A DNA stretch of 64,000 bases from Lobosporangium transversale. Lineage: Eukaryota; Mortierellomycota; Mortierellomycetes; Mortierellales; Mortierellaceae. Positions 19,540 through 32,868 of the stretch are shown in pieces. Every line of letters starts with the position of its first letter. The first letter of the stretch is position 1. The translations under genes were made by a program, and so were the position numbers. The stretch lies in the NCBI RefSeq assembly GCF_002105155.1, contig NW_019028992.1, positions 310,001 through 374,000 on the forward strand, given 5' to 3'. Below the pieces are notes generated by a model. It searched no databases. It worked only from the letters and a program-made list of their open reading frames with translations, and was not told the DNA's origin.

Positions 19540-22500
19540 TTAAGACACTGAGACAGCCTGGCGCGGCATATTTTGATAGTGTGCCAGAGGTACATTGTCA
19601 TCCTCTTCGTCTTCTTGAGTAATCTGGGGAGCAGATTTTATCGAGAGCGTCGAGAGAGTGTCAGATTGGGAGCCAATCTGTGGTTTTTGGGGATGTTGCC
19701 GCAAAGGTATATCGATTTCTGGCTCCACGATCTGGTTCTCTTCATTAGAATTACTATATGAGCCGCTCTGGTTAGTCGCCGATAAGCTGGAACCCTGTTG
19801 ACGAGGCGGCGTGATATGATTGGTATTCGGATTGCTATGGTGGTGTTGCTGCTGCTTTTGCTGTTGACTTTTCTTTTTCTGGCTCTTCCTCTTTTTGGGT
19901 TTCGATTTTGATTTTTCTTTGCCATCTTCTTTTGATTCAAATCCTTTATTATTCTCTATTTGCCTTTGAGCCTGTTGCAACAACATTTGCTGCTGTTGTT
20001 GTTCTTGTTGCTGTTGCAGAAGTTGCTGCTGCTGAATCACACCAAGATACCAAAACATCATGTTGGAAATCAATACTTGCTCATGAAGAGGTCTCCGAGG
20101 GTTGGCTAACTTTACGTGCGACAGGCGGTAAATGGCGCGTTCGATATGAATAGGTAGTCGGTTATAATTACTGTACTTGGGTCTCTCAGATATAATGGAT
20201 TGTCTGGATTGCCCATTAGTCGAAATCATCTGTGTGTTCTCTACCGTTGTTATCTGAGCTTTAGATGACGTTGACTTGCCATTTCGTGAAAAGAGCATCG
20301 AAAGAGTAGACTGTTTTTTGACTGCAACCTCGTTTGAGGTGAATGCCTGGGTATTGATATCGGTGCTGGACACTTGTGATGATGGCGTATTGTTGGATTT
20401 GGCAGATAATGGGAGCGAGACACCGGCTCCAGAACTGGTATTCTCAATTGATTTATCACCTTTCTCTTTGCCCCATAACCACGACCATGTGGAAGGCTTC
20501 TTGCCATGGACAAGAGTGCCTGTATGCCCTACTTGTTTTTGTTTGATTGAAAGTTGTGGAAGCTGCGGTGATAATGGAGCTTTACCAGATGGCGGTTGTT
20601 GAGACGTAGACTGTTGTAACAAGTTTTGAGTCAATTTCACAGGCGGTGGTATAGGATAGCTAATAGTAAAGTTCTCGGTTGTTTCTATGCGTTGATGGTC
20701 GCTTGTTTCAGATAAAATTCGTGTTGATGCGGAGTTCTCCAGCTGCCCTGGTACGCCAACTTTGAAAGATGATATGCTACCCTCATTTCTATTCGTTTCT
20801 TCATTATCTCTGCGCTGTTGTTCCAGCAAGTGCGGTTCAACATAAGTTGTGATCGTAGGCTTCGAAGAGTCTCTAAGAGTAGAAACAAACCGTTTCACTG
20901 GTTGCGTCTCCCCGTTTCGTTGTGTCTTTTGGGAATCCTCAGATGATACATTTATGTTGGTAGCAGTGGCAGTAGCACTGATAGCTGTAGCGGTAGCGGT
21001 AGTGGTGACAGTAGACGGCAGAGCGACGGACGGTCGTGGTTGTGGACCAGGATCGACCAATGATACCGGTGTATATTCGCCGTCTGGATCCACATTATAT
21101 CTTAGACGTGATACATCAGTTCTGGCATCATTAGATGCTGTTGAATTCCTGCGAATCTTTGTCCTTGCGCTTCGTCGAAGAAGAGACAGTCCACCTCGCT
21201 CAAGCCCACCAGGTCGTTTGGCCGCCATAAGATCTTCTTCCACTTCATCTACCGAAAAATGCTCCCCTATTGTACATCAGAGATGACAGATAATAGATGG
21301 TCAGACAATCGATGAGCATAGCTGGATGGGATGAAATGAGTGGCGAGGTGATACAAACATACTTGTAGGAGAAGACACTGAGAGACTAACGCTTCGTCTC
21401 AAAGAAGCTTTAGTCTTAAGTGGTGGAGTACCCATCTGCTCTAATGGCGCTGAAAATACACCAGACAGGAAATCTGAGCTATCTTTTTCTTCTATAATCT
21501 TTGCTGGCTTGCGAGGGTGATCCTCATGATCATCTTCAGGATTATATTGTGCAGACAAGACAGACTTTCTCCGTGTAACCGATTTTTTCCTTGGGGACAT
21601 GACCCCGTCAGCGTTCTGAGAATTCACCCCATGTTTTGAGAGCCATTTATTATACTCGTTTGGAGCGATCTCGGGATGAAGATGGAAAGGAACCTAATAC
21701 ATCAATAAATAAAAAATATAAAAATTAGCACTCACATGCATTCAAGCGTAAAGTTCGATGAAAAGCATAGTTACAAACATACCCAGAATAGATGCGAGGG
21801 ATTTGTAGTCTCGATCTGAACCTCTTTCATGTCTTCCTGATCATCGCTGGAGCCAGATAGCTGTAGCGATGGTGACTGAATGACAGGACCATCCTGTGAG
21901 ATTGTAATATGATCTGGAAGAAACATACTCTGTCTCTTGGCGGAAAGAGAAGAAGAGTGGACAAGAGAGGGCGGAGAAAGTTTGTTCTGAGGTGGGCTGA
22001 CATGCATCATTCCGTCGTCCGGACTATATAACTGGGGGGATATCGGTTGGTCCCCCGCCGGTGACTCTGGAGGTGTGCCTGGAGACATTGATGGGGATGA
22101 CGAGGAGGAAGATGTAGAAGAGGATGAAGAAAGAGGGGTTGATGTAGTCTTTGGTGATGCATCATTGTTTTCTGAGTCTGTATTTGTCACTGTTTTGTAA
22201 ATGTTTGTTGCTATCTCCAAGGCGGCTTCTCTCTTATCGCTGGATGTGTGGCTGGTAAACCCAGCTGAGAATGGTCCCATTCTGTCCATTTGTATATTGC
22301 TGCTTATGAAATCGGTTCCAGACAACTTGGTCGCCACAAGAGAAAATAGAGGGGGGACAGAGAAATAGAAAAAATTAGAAGTGAGAAGCAGAAAGGGGAA
22401 GTGAGAAGCGGAAAAAGGAAGTGAGAAGCAGAAAAAGAAGAAAGAATCAACGAGAAGGAGAAGGGAAATGAAGGAAAGATGGAGAGAGAGAGAGAGAGAA

Positions 22501-23162
22501 AGAGCGAGCGAAGAAGAGAGCGTTAATATCACACACATTTCCAAAAAAAAATGTTGCTCAATCACTACTGTGTATCTCAAGGCGATATCTGTCTATTGAA
22601 CCTATTGTTTGTCCAGCCCTTTTCAGTCCAGCCGGGCTCTTCTCCACGATGTGAAGGCCTCCATTATAAGCCAGCTCGCCCCTCAGGATAAGGTGATTGT
22701 GTATCATGTTTGGTTGGGCTGAATGCATCTTTACTTGCTCACTGAAAAAGAAAAAAAAAAAGAGAGAGGCGCTGCATTCGATCGTGATACTTTCCACTTT
22801 CCTTGTTTTTATGTCTCCTTCTCTCTCTCCACAATGTGATAAATGCATTGCAGCAGCATGTGGAGAAGTGCACATTGACAATAAGATCCACAACAATAAC
22901 GACATTGGACAAAGTGAATGGGGCTCTGTACCTTTGCCTGTTCAATGGCATCAGTTGGCGAAGCATCGTCTAGTGAAGATCTTGTTTCGGCTGATTCAAA
23001 CATCAGCCCATCGAGTGCTGTGACCTCTCGTCGACTTCGGACAATACTCTCGGTAGATTGTTTTCGAGGGCATTTAGTAGTAGTGTCTGGAATAGAATTG
23101 TTAATAAAAGTAGATGACTCAGAGCTCTCCAAGGACATGTTTTCGCGATTTCTGGAATGCAT
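19540..23162 (-). CDS. Zds1/Zds2-family protein (PP2A-Cdc55 regulator)
   Basis: The exons are 23162-22932 (tentative), 22325-21783, 21693-21363 and 21266-19540. The last three are supported by good splice sites and phase; the whole sums to 2832 nt (943 aa). Recognition rests on SHLFWVPFHLHPEIAP, found in Zds proteins, and on the C-terminal Zds domain with RLPIHIERAIYRLSHVKLAN and PLHEQVLISNMMFWYLG. The rest is low complexity: Ser/Pro-rich regions, a Gln-rich stretch (QQQQLLQQQQEQQQQQ) and a Lys-rich stretch (KSKPKKRKSQKKKS). In yeast Zds proteins bind the B55 regulatory subunit of PP2A and control mitotic entry and polarity; this is inferred here. The first exon and its non-canonical-looking A-rich acceptor (GACCAAG) are uncertain, and translation could start at ATG 22289 instead. 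The poly(A) signal is at 19519-19524. Confidence 0.8.
22378..22505 (-). repeat. purine-rich tandem repeat and (GA)n in the Zds intron
   Basis: Three imperfect ~20-bp copies of GAAGTGAGAAGCAGAAAAAG lie at 22378-22440. A (GA)n tract follows at about 22481-22500. On the coding strand this is a long pyrimidine tract just upstream of the acceptor. Confidence 0.75.
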
Positions 23163-25143
23163 TTTGCTGTTATGGCGAGTAGTACCAATAATGCAGCAGA
23201 TTTAGAAGTAATAAAATAACAGTGACGGTGAAGAGAGTCTAATTGCTCTTTCTTGCTGTTGTCCAAAGCAATTCTAATCCAGCAAAGAAGTCGCTGAAGT
23301 GAGGAATATGAATAGTCGTCCCAAGCTCCTTTTTGCAAGACCAACCAGTAGGTGGGTCACAATTGAGCTGTTTGAGGTTCTTTTTGGAGGAAGAAGGGAG
23401 GAAAAAGGAGGTGGAGTTTAATGAAAGGAAAGCCTGCTGCGCGGTATTGGGGTTTATTCAGGGGGCGGCACCAGAAGAAGAAAAAAAAGAACAATAACAA
23501 GTGACAATGAGTGAAACGCCGAAGCTTTTCAGTGTCAGGGGAACAAAAAAAGACATGGGGACATGACGCCCCAGATAATTTCATTTCGTGCAACAAAACG
23601 AGGGAGGGACTTCAATAATATTGGACTTCAATATTTTGATATGGCATGTTGGTTTGCCATTTTCTCTTTAATTGTGTGGCGACTGTTCGATGCTTGTTGG
23701 TTTTCCAAATCTGCGGAATTGATTAGCATCCCCTGAATAGCTGCCATCCAAAGGGACTAACTTCGAATGGACAGGATTTACTGTGTTGTTCAAAACAATA
23801 AAACTTGACTGAAAGTCTGCTAATCCTCAAACTATGAGGCAAATAATGCCTCTGAACGCTTCAATAGGATTATGGCGAGCTTTTGGGGTGCAGAAAAGAC
23901 AGGATTGTCTCTTTTGAGCAATGAAGGATATAGGATTTGTTCCTTGGAGGCAAACTTTTTTGAAACCACGCTTGTTGCTAGTAAAAACACAAATGGTTCC
24001 CGTTTTCCGCATACTTTCAGCGCTTCCATAATCCAAGGGCTGTGATGTAGCCATTAAATGTTACATGTTTGTCGAAGCATTGGCACATCCCTTGCAAAAG
24101 TTCAGATGTATGCTAGGAATATTGTTTAAGGGACGTAGAGTAGTCAACGACATGTGGTAGTGTTCAGGTGTTTATACAATACCATATGAGTCCGAACAGT
24201 CGCCTGTGTACATGTACAAATATACAAATATTTGCCTCTAAAATGATGGCCATGAGAACCCTAATGTACACGACACATGCGGTTCAGGGTGACTAAAAAA
24301 AATATTTCCTCGCCAACAATAATAACAATAATGAAGCCCAAAACTGCATCGAAATGCCTGGTAGCTCCCGGGACGATGTAAAATATATTGTTAGAGCGTG
24401 TGGTGCGGCTAAAAAACCAATAAGTTTCCATATTGAGGATGTTTTGAGAAGACGCGCCTAGACAAAGATTTGGCAACAGATCATATCAGTTCTTGTCTTG
24501 TTTCTACTTGAAAATGCAAAAGATCTCCGAATAAATAGCTATCAATGGAATTTACAAATCGTTAATAATGGGTAAACAAAGGCCATTAAACACCTAAACG
24601 TAGGCCCAATCTTGTAAAATTAGGTCTTGAATTATAGTAATGGCTAGCGCCTATCATTCATACCGGGTTATGAAAAGAGGTGATGTATGAGAGTGTTGTG
24701 TATGTTCGAACAATGAAAAGTAGATATTAAGTGATGTGTTCTATTAACACCTAAATGACAAACAATATCTACATCGAGTATCGCTGCCTCGCTTGCTCTC
24801 AAGTCCCGTCGAGGAAACACCGCCTCGAAATAATTCAACACAGCCCTCAACTCCATTTAGACCTTCTCTCATTATGGGAATCCAGCATACCCTTGCTACA
24901 ACAAAGATATGCTAACAATAAATCTATCTAAAGGAGCAGCGACAGGAACACGACATGCTATGTCCAGTGAGAAAGTGTACCGCTTCTCGTTTGCCAATTC
25001 AAATCCGTGGAAAACAACACCTTTATTTTGCTTAGAAGCGCATCATCAGCCTTTCTTAAATCACGTGAGAGCATACTCAATACAAAATGATCAAGACGAA
25101 ATGGATCCTTTTCTCATCCACACTCTCCTGACTAAATTACAAA
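23163..25143. other. 2-kb intergenic region, divergent promoters
   Basis: This region lies between the divergent starts of the Zds and ATP synthase j genes. Several frames of 60-115 codons exist on both strands, but none has protein-like composition or splice support. No repeat or RNA gene was recognised. Confidence 0.5.
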
Positions 25144-25675
25144 ATGCGCGCCTGGTCCACTCCCTTCCTTCGCCCCATGGCCCCTTTCCTCGTTGGAGGC
25201 GCCATTACTTTCTATCTCATCAACAATGCTCAGGAATCTATGTTGAAGAGTACGTGTTTATTGCAATAGTCAGTAGCACTTATAAAAGTGTGCAATAAGC
25301 AACATCAGAGATGGGATTGGCTTTTGACATTACCTGATACAAAGCTTCTACTCTATGTAGACATTATTTGATGTGGATGTTATTGTTTAGTACGCTGGTT
25401 TTCCAGTCGCTAAATCTTGTAACCTATGTTGAATTTAACCTCTTTTTAACGTCTTATCCTTCCATAAACGTTCTTAACAGGCGATCAGTTCAAGAACGAC
25501 CCCCGCAATCCTCATTGTAAGTGAAAGAAGTATATTTGAATTTACTCTCTTTCTTTATTGATCCTTCAATGATTATTATCACGGCCTTTGCTCTACAGAG
25601 ACATTAGCAGATCCTGACTTCTTTCTTTTTCATTTTATAAATATAGTCACTGGCAAGAAAGAGGAGAAGCACTAA
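25144..25675 (+). CDS. ATP18: mitochondrial ATP synthase subunit j (Atp18)
   Basis: There are three exons: 25144-25249, 25481-25516 and 25647-25675. They sum to 171 nt, giving 56 aa, against about 59 in yeast. The protein reads MRAWSTPFLRPMAPFLVGG at the N-terminus, with one membrane helix (PFLVGGAITFYLINNA) and a C-terminal KNDPRNPHFTG block. The NDPRNP motif is characteristic of subunit j. It is a peripheral-stalk/membrane subunit of F1Fo ATP synthase in the inner membrane. The gene is easily missed because no exon is longer than 106 nt. AATAAA follows at 25744-25749. Confidence 0.92.
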
Positions 25676-25743
25676 ACATGGAAAACATTATAGTCCACAG
25701 AATCTAGTGGAGTGTCCAGTTTCATGTAACCCAACCATTACAA

Positions 25744-25749
25744 AATAAA
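25744..25749 (+). terminator. poly(A) signal of ATP18
   Basis: AATAAA lies about 70 bp after the stop. Confidence 0.5.
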
Positions 25750-26148
25750 GCAACTCTATTCCTATTTTCCTCTGGCTTGATATCTACAGTAATACAGCTT
25801 GAGCTGTTGAATATGTCTCGTATTAAAAAGTAGCTGCTCTCACACTCACCCATGAATATGGCAGATAGTTATTTGATTATTCAATTTTTTTTTTTTAGTT
25901 ACAGCACATCTTACCCATGTATCAACCAAGTATTATTAGACAGGCACGAGGAAATGTCCTGGTCTCAGCCCCTTAAATGCAACGATGTGTGCTTTGTTTT
26001 GATTTTTTGAGATAGGAGCCACCCACGTTTGTGCGCAGAGTGAAGAGAGTGTGTGAGCGATCGATTCAATTGAAAGCAGCAGAACAAACATTGGATTTTC
26101 TTTTACTCCATCCTTTGATTGTCCTCAACGTAACCATCATCGTTCATC
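25750..26148. other. intergenic, eIF3k promoter region
   Basis: No gene was seen. The last ~100 bp before the eIF3k ATG are unremarkable fungal leader sequence. Confidence 0.5.
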
Positions 26149-27384
26149 ATGACCCGTGTCTCCAACACTCCTTCTTCCCGTCCAGAGGTCATCCAATCTC
26201 TCATTGATGGAGTCGACAGATACAACCCCGACAATGTTTCTATCCTCGAGGAGTATCTTGCTGCTCAGTGCACCAATAAGGAGTGCGACACAATGGCTAA
26301 CCTTGCCATTCTCAAGTTGTAAGGAAATCAGCCTGGAGAGGACTATATTGAGTGGCTTTGAGGTTACATCCTTAAAGCTAGGATAGAATTTCATTGGAAA
26401 TCTGTTACTATGCGTCTCGTTCTCTACAAAATGAGGGTTCTGCCCAGGAACATGAGGATTTTGCAGATATAGTCGTTAGAGGAGAACATTGATTATTGAA
26501 TGTGTAGCCCATCACCATCAACAACAGGAGTCAACACTAATGCTCTAAAGGGTTATGTGATATATCGTGGAATGGGACTTTGGCCACTCAAACCACTCGA
26601 ATAACAAATACATGAGATGATATTCTAATTTACCTTATAATTTCTCAATTTTGTAGGTATCAATTCAACACACACCTGATTAGTGATCAAGTCGTCAACA
26701 ATATCTTGGTCAAAGCCTTAACAACACTCCCTGCCCCTGACTTTAACCTGTGCTTGTACCTTCTGAATGAACAGATGGTCACAGAGGAGCCAGTTGTCCG
26801 CCTTGTTGCTCTCCAGGATCTACTTGAACAGGCCAGGTTCGCGGATTTTTGGAAGACATACGAGGGTGATGACATTTATAAGGAGTTGACTGCTGAGGTT
26901 CTTGGGTTCGAGGATTCCATTCGCATCAGTATGTTGTATTGTTAAGGAAATGTTTCCATTTGGTTGCATTATCAAAGGACTCGGTTTATTAACCATATGA
27001 ATATGCTTACCCGTTATATACTATATACACTATCTGTCAAAAAATTGCCTGTAGATATTGCGAATGCTGTTGCTATGACCTTCCAGTCAATCGAGCTTCA
27101 GAGCTTGCAGACATATGTCCACTTGAAGGATCAGGATTTGTCAGAATTTATCAAGGCTCAAGGATGGACTGAGGCTAATGGTGTTGTCACCATCCCCGTC
27201 AACAAGGATAACGAGGCCAAGACCACTGTCTTGACTGAAAACATCAAGTTTGAACGTATGTGGAAAAAATTTTAATATGTCCTTTCATACATTCAAGGTG
27301 GACCAAAACTTACAATTTTCATGTATTCATTTCTTCTCCTTTTTAGAATTGACCAAGATTATAGGGTATTCGAACGATGCATAG
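26149..27384 (+). CDS. eIF3k: translation initiation factor eIF3 subunit K
   Basis: There are four exons: 26149-26318, 26657-26928, 27055-27255 and 27347-27384. They sum to 681 nt, giving 226 aa, the normal size. The protein begins MTRVSNTPSSRPEVIQSLID. It carries the helical HAM region (DRYNPDNVSILEEYL, YQFNTHLISDQVV, LPAPDFNLCLYLLNE) and the winged-helix part (SLQTYVHLKDQDLSEFIKAQ). The family is a non-core subunit of the eIF3 complex that binds next to eIF3l on the 40S subunit. It is absent from budding yeast but common in filamentous fungi. Donors and acceptors are canonical, and phases run 2, 1, 1. Confidence 0.93.
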
Positions 27385-27457
27385 AGAAGGATAATGGAGT
27401 CGAAAAGTAACAGATGAGGATAATAAAAGACTCGTGCTCGTAAAACGCAGCATTCTC

Positions 27458-27492
<35 letters not shown>

Positions 27493-28539
27493 GTTTGTGG
27501 TTGAAAATCAGCAGAATATTTTCTCAGGGTATTGAAGTATATATTAAGTTTCACGCGTGTACAAAAAAAAGAGATTTCATACTCCAAAATATGGTCTGCT
27601 CTTTTCACCATTTCTATCCCGCCGAACTGTTCTCTTCATCCACTTTTCCAAAACACGAAAAAGAGCTACGAAGCCAATTGAGGGAGATACGCACATCGAT
27701 GACTAGCGACACCTTTGATTCCCTTGGCTTAGGGATGCTCAGCAATTATTGACTCACATTCCTGGCTTCCGCCTTTGTCTGTCATCGTATTCTACGGCTC
27801 TCGGAGGTCATCAGTTCACTTTTTCCTGCAACGTATCCAAAGCTAAAGAGTAACTGCCTCTCCTTTTTTAAAAAATTAAACATGCAGTAAGCGAGTCCTG
27901 TTTTTTTTTTTTAAAGGCCCTTCTTGCAGTACTATGGAAGTATATTTCTGATGTTTGAACTAAGTCGCCCCTTTCTCAACACCCACTGGTTTTATGATGA
28001 GCCCGATTTCTCATGATTGACATCACTCACCCTGTATTATTATTTAAATTTGGTTTGCTGGATGGTTTATTGTCAATAGGACAAATTAGGAATGACAGGA
28101 AGTATCTACCAATTCATCAACGGAATCAACTTACTGTCAGTATTCTTCTCAGCAAGAATTGTGTTTGGTTTATATATGTCTTATCAGACATACTTGAGTG
28201 TAAAGGCCGTGATTGATTGGGTTCCATTGCACCTTATACATAGAGTAGCCATGGTGCAAACGTGTATAATTACTACGTCCCCACTACGCTCGCACTGCGC
28301 CCCCACCCGCTTGTTACTATTTACACATGGGGCGCGTTTTTGAGCACAGATATTAATTTTTATGTAACACGTGTACTGTGAAATATGCAACAACTTTCCT
28401 TTTTATTGAGGCACGAGTTCCAAGCGTAGAAGCAAATTGAGACAGGACAAGGGTTGCATTTTGTGTGCAGCGCATTGATTTACGATACAGGAACCAAAAA
28501 AAAAAAAAAAAAAAAAAAATTTATTATGGCGGGTTTGCC
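27385..28539. other. intergenic between eIF3k and retroelement
   Basis: It contains an A run at 27461-27488 and another at 28498-28519, the latter directly before the retroelement. Small frames are present but none is convincing. Confidence 0.5.
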
Positions 28540-30843
28540 TTGATCCCGACCACTGAATAAATATCTCCCAGACGATGATTTCCCTTACCTCTTATCAATG
28601 ATATTATTGTTCGTCTTGCTGGCCATGCAATTTTCACAACCATTGATCTGTCGCAAGCATATCATCGCATGCCTATCAATCAGGCAGATCAGCCCTTAAC
28701 AGCATTTATGCACCAGGGTAAACAATATATGTTTAAGAAGGCACCTTTTGGCCTGAAACCATTGTCCAGCCTATTTCAACGAGGAATGTCTCGCATTCTT
28801 GGTGATCTTCCTTTCGTTTACATCTTCATTGACGGTATTGATATTTTTTCTAAGAACAGAGAAGAACATGCCGAACATGTACGCACTGTGATCGCTCGGC
28901 TCAACGATGCTAAGTTGATCATCAACAGCGGTAAATGTAATTTCTATAGTACGCAAATCTCATTGCTAGGCTTCATAATAGGCCTGCATGGTAAAAGTGT
29001 TGACTAAATTCGCAAATATCGATGATTGGGAGCCTCCAACTACTGCCAAACAAATTCAATCGTACTTAGGCACATTCAACTTTTTCCGCGAATATATACC
29101 ACTCATTAGTGAAGTTGCTGCGCCTTTGGATGCTCTGAGATGTCGAACAGATATTTTCACACTGAATAATGACCAATTACAATCTTTCAATGCCTTAAAA
29201 CGTCTGCTTACTCATGCACCTGTCTTATCCTTTTCTGACTTTAATCTACCATTCTATGTGGCAACTGATGCTTCTGATGTCGGAATTGGTGCGGTACTAT
29301 ACCAACTGCCTCGTGGCATGTCTTATCCAAAAAAATATAAATTATATTTCCTTCATGGCCAGATCGCTTCATCAAAGCGAACGAAAATACAGTGCAACGA
29401 AAAAAGAATTGTTAGCCATCGTTTTTGCCCTTAACAAATTTCACCATTATTTGTGGGGTAGACACTTTGATCTGTACACGGATCATCGTGCATTAATGTT
29501 TATTCACTCCCAACCTGATATGAATGCTATGATGACTAATTGGCAGGACGTACTACTACGATATTCATTTACGGTGCATTACCGACCAGGAGTGCTCAAT
29601 GTTTTACCTGACGCTTTATCACGCCTTTTTCCAGCACGCATGACTTTAAGACAACAAGCATTAGATGTGCATAGTGAACCTATGTTAGCATACATTCATG
29701 CTACTCAAGATTCTGACAATCTACGAAACATCGTGCCCGAAGAGAAACGGCGAGATGTCATGTATCGCGCTCATGCGATGGGCCACATCGGTACCAATGC
29801 TATGGTCAAATCTATCCATTCTGATGGTAAAACATGGCCGCATATAGCAAAAGACTGTACTGATTTCATCAAACGATGTCAATCATGCCAACGTATGAAT
29901 ATTGCAAAAAAAGGGTTACCACCCACTGAAAGCCATTCATGCCCAATTACCAGGAGAACATGTTGCTATCGATATAGCTGGCCCTTTCACAACATCAGAG
30001 AAGAATCACTCTTATCTGTTAATTATCGTTGACGTTTGTACTCGCTTTGTATTTCTTGATACACTACCTGATAAATCTGCTCTTACAATTGCTACGGTGT
30101 TGTTTAAGCAATTCACAGACATCGGTTTTCCTCGTATCATTCAGTCCGATAACGGCAACAGTTTGCCAATGAGTTACTACGTATCATTACTTCACGAATG
30201 TTTATTGAACATAGGTTAATCACTCCATACCATCCCCGAGGCAATGGTGTTGCTGAAAACCATGTCAAAACTGCATGTCAGATGATTAGAAAACAAATAA
30301 GACATGACAACAAACAATGGGATAATCATGCTCCGTTTGTCCAACTAAGTGCTAATACTCGAATAGTCAGTCTCCACAACTCCTCTCCTTTTTCTCTATT
30401 TTTTGCACGCAAAGCCAATGGCTTCAGCAACTATACTGATGAAGATGGCAAACCAATGAGTCAAGAAGAGTTACTTGAAAGGCTCAAATACATGACAGAA
30501 ATAGTCTTCCCCGCGATTCGACGGAAGTCTAAGCGAACTCAGCAGAAAATGATTGAGCGTTTCAATGCCACGGTACTTCTGAATTCTCTGACGGAGCAAA
30601 AGTCATGACTCTCGATCCGATCCGCGGTAATAAACTTACCCCACGCTATGAAGGATCTTACACTGCTGTGAACAAGAGTTCTCATGGTTCATATATACTC
30701 AAGGATGGTACAGGTACAATTCTGGCCAGACACTATGCTCCATCTCAACTGAAACTCGTACTTGATGACTTTGAAGACACTGACACATATGAAGTGGAGA
30801 CCATAATTGATCATCGGCAGAGTGCCTCGTCCCCTCATGAGTA
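28540..30843 (+). mobile_element. Ty3-type chromovirus copy A, truncated and frameshifted (RT-RNase H-integrase-chromodomain start)
   Basis: The copy starts inside the reverse transcriptase, with a one-base frameshift before the segment preceding FTTIDLSQAYHRMP (motif A). The catalytic box reads FIDGIDIFS, so the second catalytic aspartate is replaced by Gly. RNase H follows (YVATDASDVGIGAVLYQ; YTDHRAL), then a Zn-finger plus integrase core (AIDIAGPF, QSDNG, GVAENH, i.e. D, D and E). The copy ends in the first residues of a chromodomain (YEVETIIDH). The frame is broken into about six pieces by shifts near 29005, 29430, 29915, 30200 and 30605. Gag, protease and LTRs were not found. Domain order RT-RH-IN identifies Ty3/Gypsy (Metaviridae). 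Not functional. Confidence 0.9.
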
Positions 30844-30845
30844 AA

Positions 30846-32307
30846 AGGGCTACTCACTCATGCACCGATATTGTCATTTCCAGATTTTGGCAAACCCTTT
30901 TATGTTGCAACAGATGCGTCCGATGTTGGCGTTGGAGCAGTCTTGTATCAATTACCAGAATGGGTCTCAAAGCCTAACAAAATTAACTATATATCCTTCA
31001 TGGCACGCTCTCCTCAAGAACGAGAACGAAAATATAGTGCCACGAAAAAGGAGTTACTAGGAATAGTATTTGCTTTGAATAAGTTCCACTACTACCTGTG
31101 GGGCAGGCATTTTCATCTGTACTCAGATCATCATGCATTGACCTATATCCATTCGCAGTTAAATTTGAATGCAATGATGACCAATTGGCAGGATACTATC
31201 CTCAACTATTCTTTCACGGTCCATTACAGATCTGGAATATTGAATATCCTACCCGATGCACTATCCGGATTATTCCCACCTGCTGTCCTGCTCAAGCAGA
31301 AGGCTATAAAGGAACAAGAGAATATCGCTATAGCATACATGCATGTCTTGCAAAACAAAGAAACTTTAAGGGCAATTGTCCCCGAGAAAGAAAGGAATGA
31401 CATACTACATCGCGTGCATGCGATGGGTCATATTGGTACAAAATGCCATGGTTAAGTCAATCCATGATCAGGAACAAACTTGGCCAAAGCTTGCTGAGGA
31501 CTGCTCAGACTTCATTAAGAGATGTCGTGAATGTCAACGAATGAATATCGCTAGAAAAGGATATCATCCTATGAAGGCAATTCATGCCCAGCTGCCAGGT
31601 GAACATATGGCAATAAATCTTGCAGGACCATTCGTCGAGTCTGAAGATAAAAATTCGTATCTTCTTGTCCTCGTAGATGTCTGCACGAGGTTTGTCTTAT
31701 TGGATGCAATTCCTGACAAATCAGCCTATAGTGTAGCTAAGGCATTATTCAAACGATTCACCGATGCCGGTTTTCCATGTGTATTACAATCTGATAACGG
31801 AAAAGAATTCACAAATGAAGTTCTTCGCATCATGACTACTCAGATGCATATCGATCATCGATTAATAACACCTTATCATCCTAGAGGAAATGGTGTAGCA
31901 GAAAATCATGCTAAATCCACGTGTAACATGATATGGCTAAAGATCGTACTAAATTCTGGGACAGACACATCCCTTTTATTCAACTATCTATGAACACCAG
32001 GATTGTCCATCTGCATAATTCCTCTCCAAGCTCTATTCTTTGCCAGAAAAGCCAATAGTTTCAGCAATTATACTAATGACAAAGGGGTACTAATGAACCC
32101 TGAAGAGCTTCTAGAAACACTCAAATATATGACAGAAGTCGTATTCCCTGCTGTTCGCAAGAAAGCCAAAGCAACTCAATTAAAAATGATTAAGCGCTTC
32201 AATGCTGCTGTACTGCATAATGAATTCCCCGATGATGCCAAAGTCATGACTCTGGATCCAATTAGAGCGGACAAACTTGCCCCTCGATACGAAGGACCAT
32301 ATTATTC
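30846..32307 (+). mobile_element. Ty3-type chromovirus copy B, truncated both sides (RNase H-integrase)
   Basis: This copy lies head-to-tail two bases after copy A. It starts abruptly at the LLTHAPILSF segment, which in copy A lies between RT and RNase H. It continues through RNase H and integrase and stops matching copy A just after RYEGPYY. Frames are broken near 31445 and 31985. In the integrase the first catalytic aspartate is Asn (AINLAGPF instead of AIDIAGPF); the QSDNG and GVAENH motifs remain. Copies A and B differ at many nucleotide sites, so they are not a recent duplication. Confidence 0.9.
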
Positions 32308-32516
32308 TACTGCAAGCGTGGTCCTTAACACGTTAAACTTGTTTTGGTTCTTCAAATGTTTTAAGCGTTTATTAAGCAATTCGCAACTAAGAAATATACA
32401 TCAGGTAGCCCAAAGTTAAAAAATGACAACGACCAAAGCCAGACACCAAAACTGAAGAAAAACAGATAAATGCATCGAACAGTTGAGTAGGAAGAAGAAA
32501 TGAAAGAGAAGCTATC

Positions 32517-32548
<32 letters not shown>

Positions 32549-32832
32549 ATGGCGAAGCATGTTAGATGAACATGAACAACAGTTGGTATGCAATGTGGAT
32601 TGTGTTTATTTGCTCAGATTAAATTAAGCGGCGCGCTTTTGTTTTGACCTATTTGTGAAACAACCAAAGAGCTGTTGTTCAACGCCTTCTTACTGAATCA
32701 TTCGTCGTATGTTGCCACCAAATTTTCGCGACACCCGAATAAAACTGATGTTATAATCAATCATCTGCGCAGACGTCTGTTGCTTCGGTAAACATGCGCC
32801 TCACTTTCTCAATTGCGCATAAATATCTCTCC

Positions 32833-32868
<36 letters not shown>

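Noticed and set aside
22558-22905. Minus-strand 115-codon frame in the Zds intron (HNHLILRGELAYNGG)
   Set aside because: It looks partly protein-like, but its acceptor phase does not match the upstream exon and it ends in a stop before the Zds core.
23003-23344. 113-codon minus frame overlapping the tentative first Zds exon
   Set aside because: Different frame, hydrophobic random composition, no splice sites in phase.
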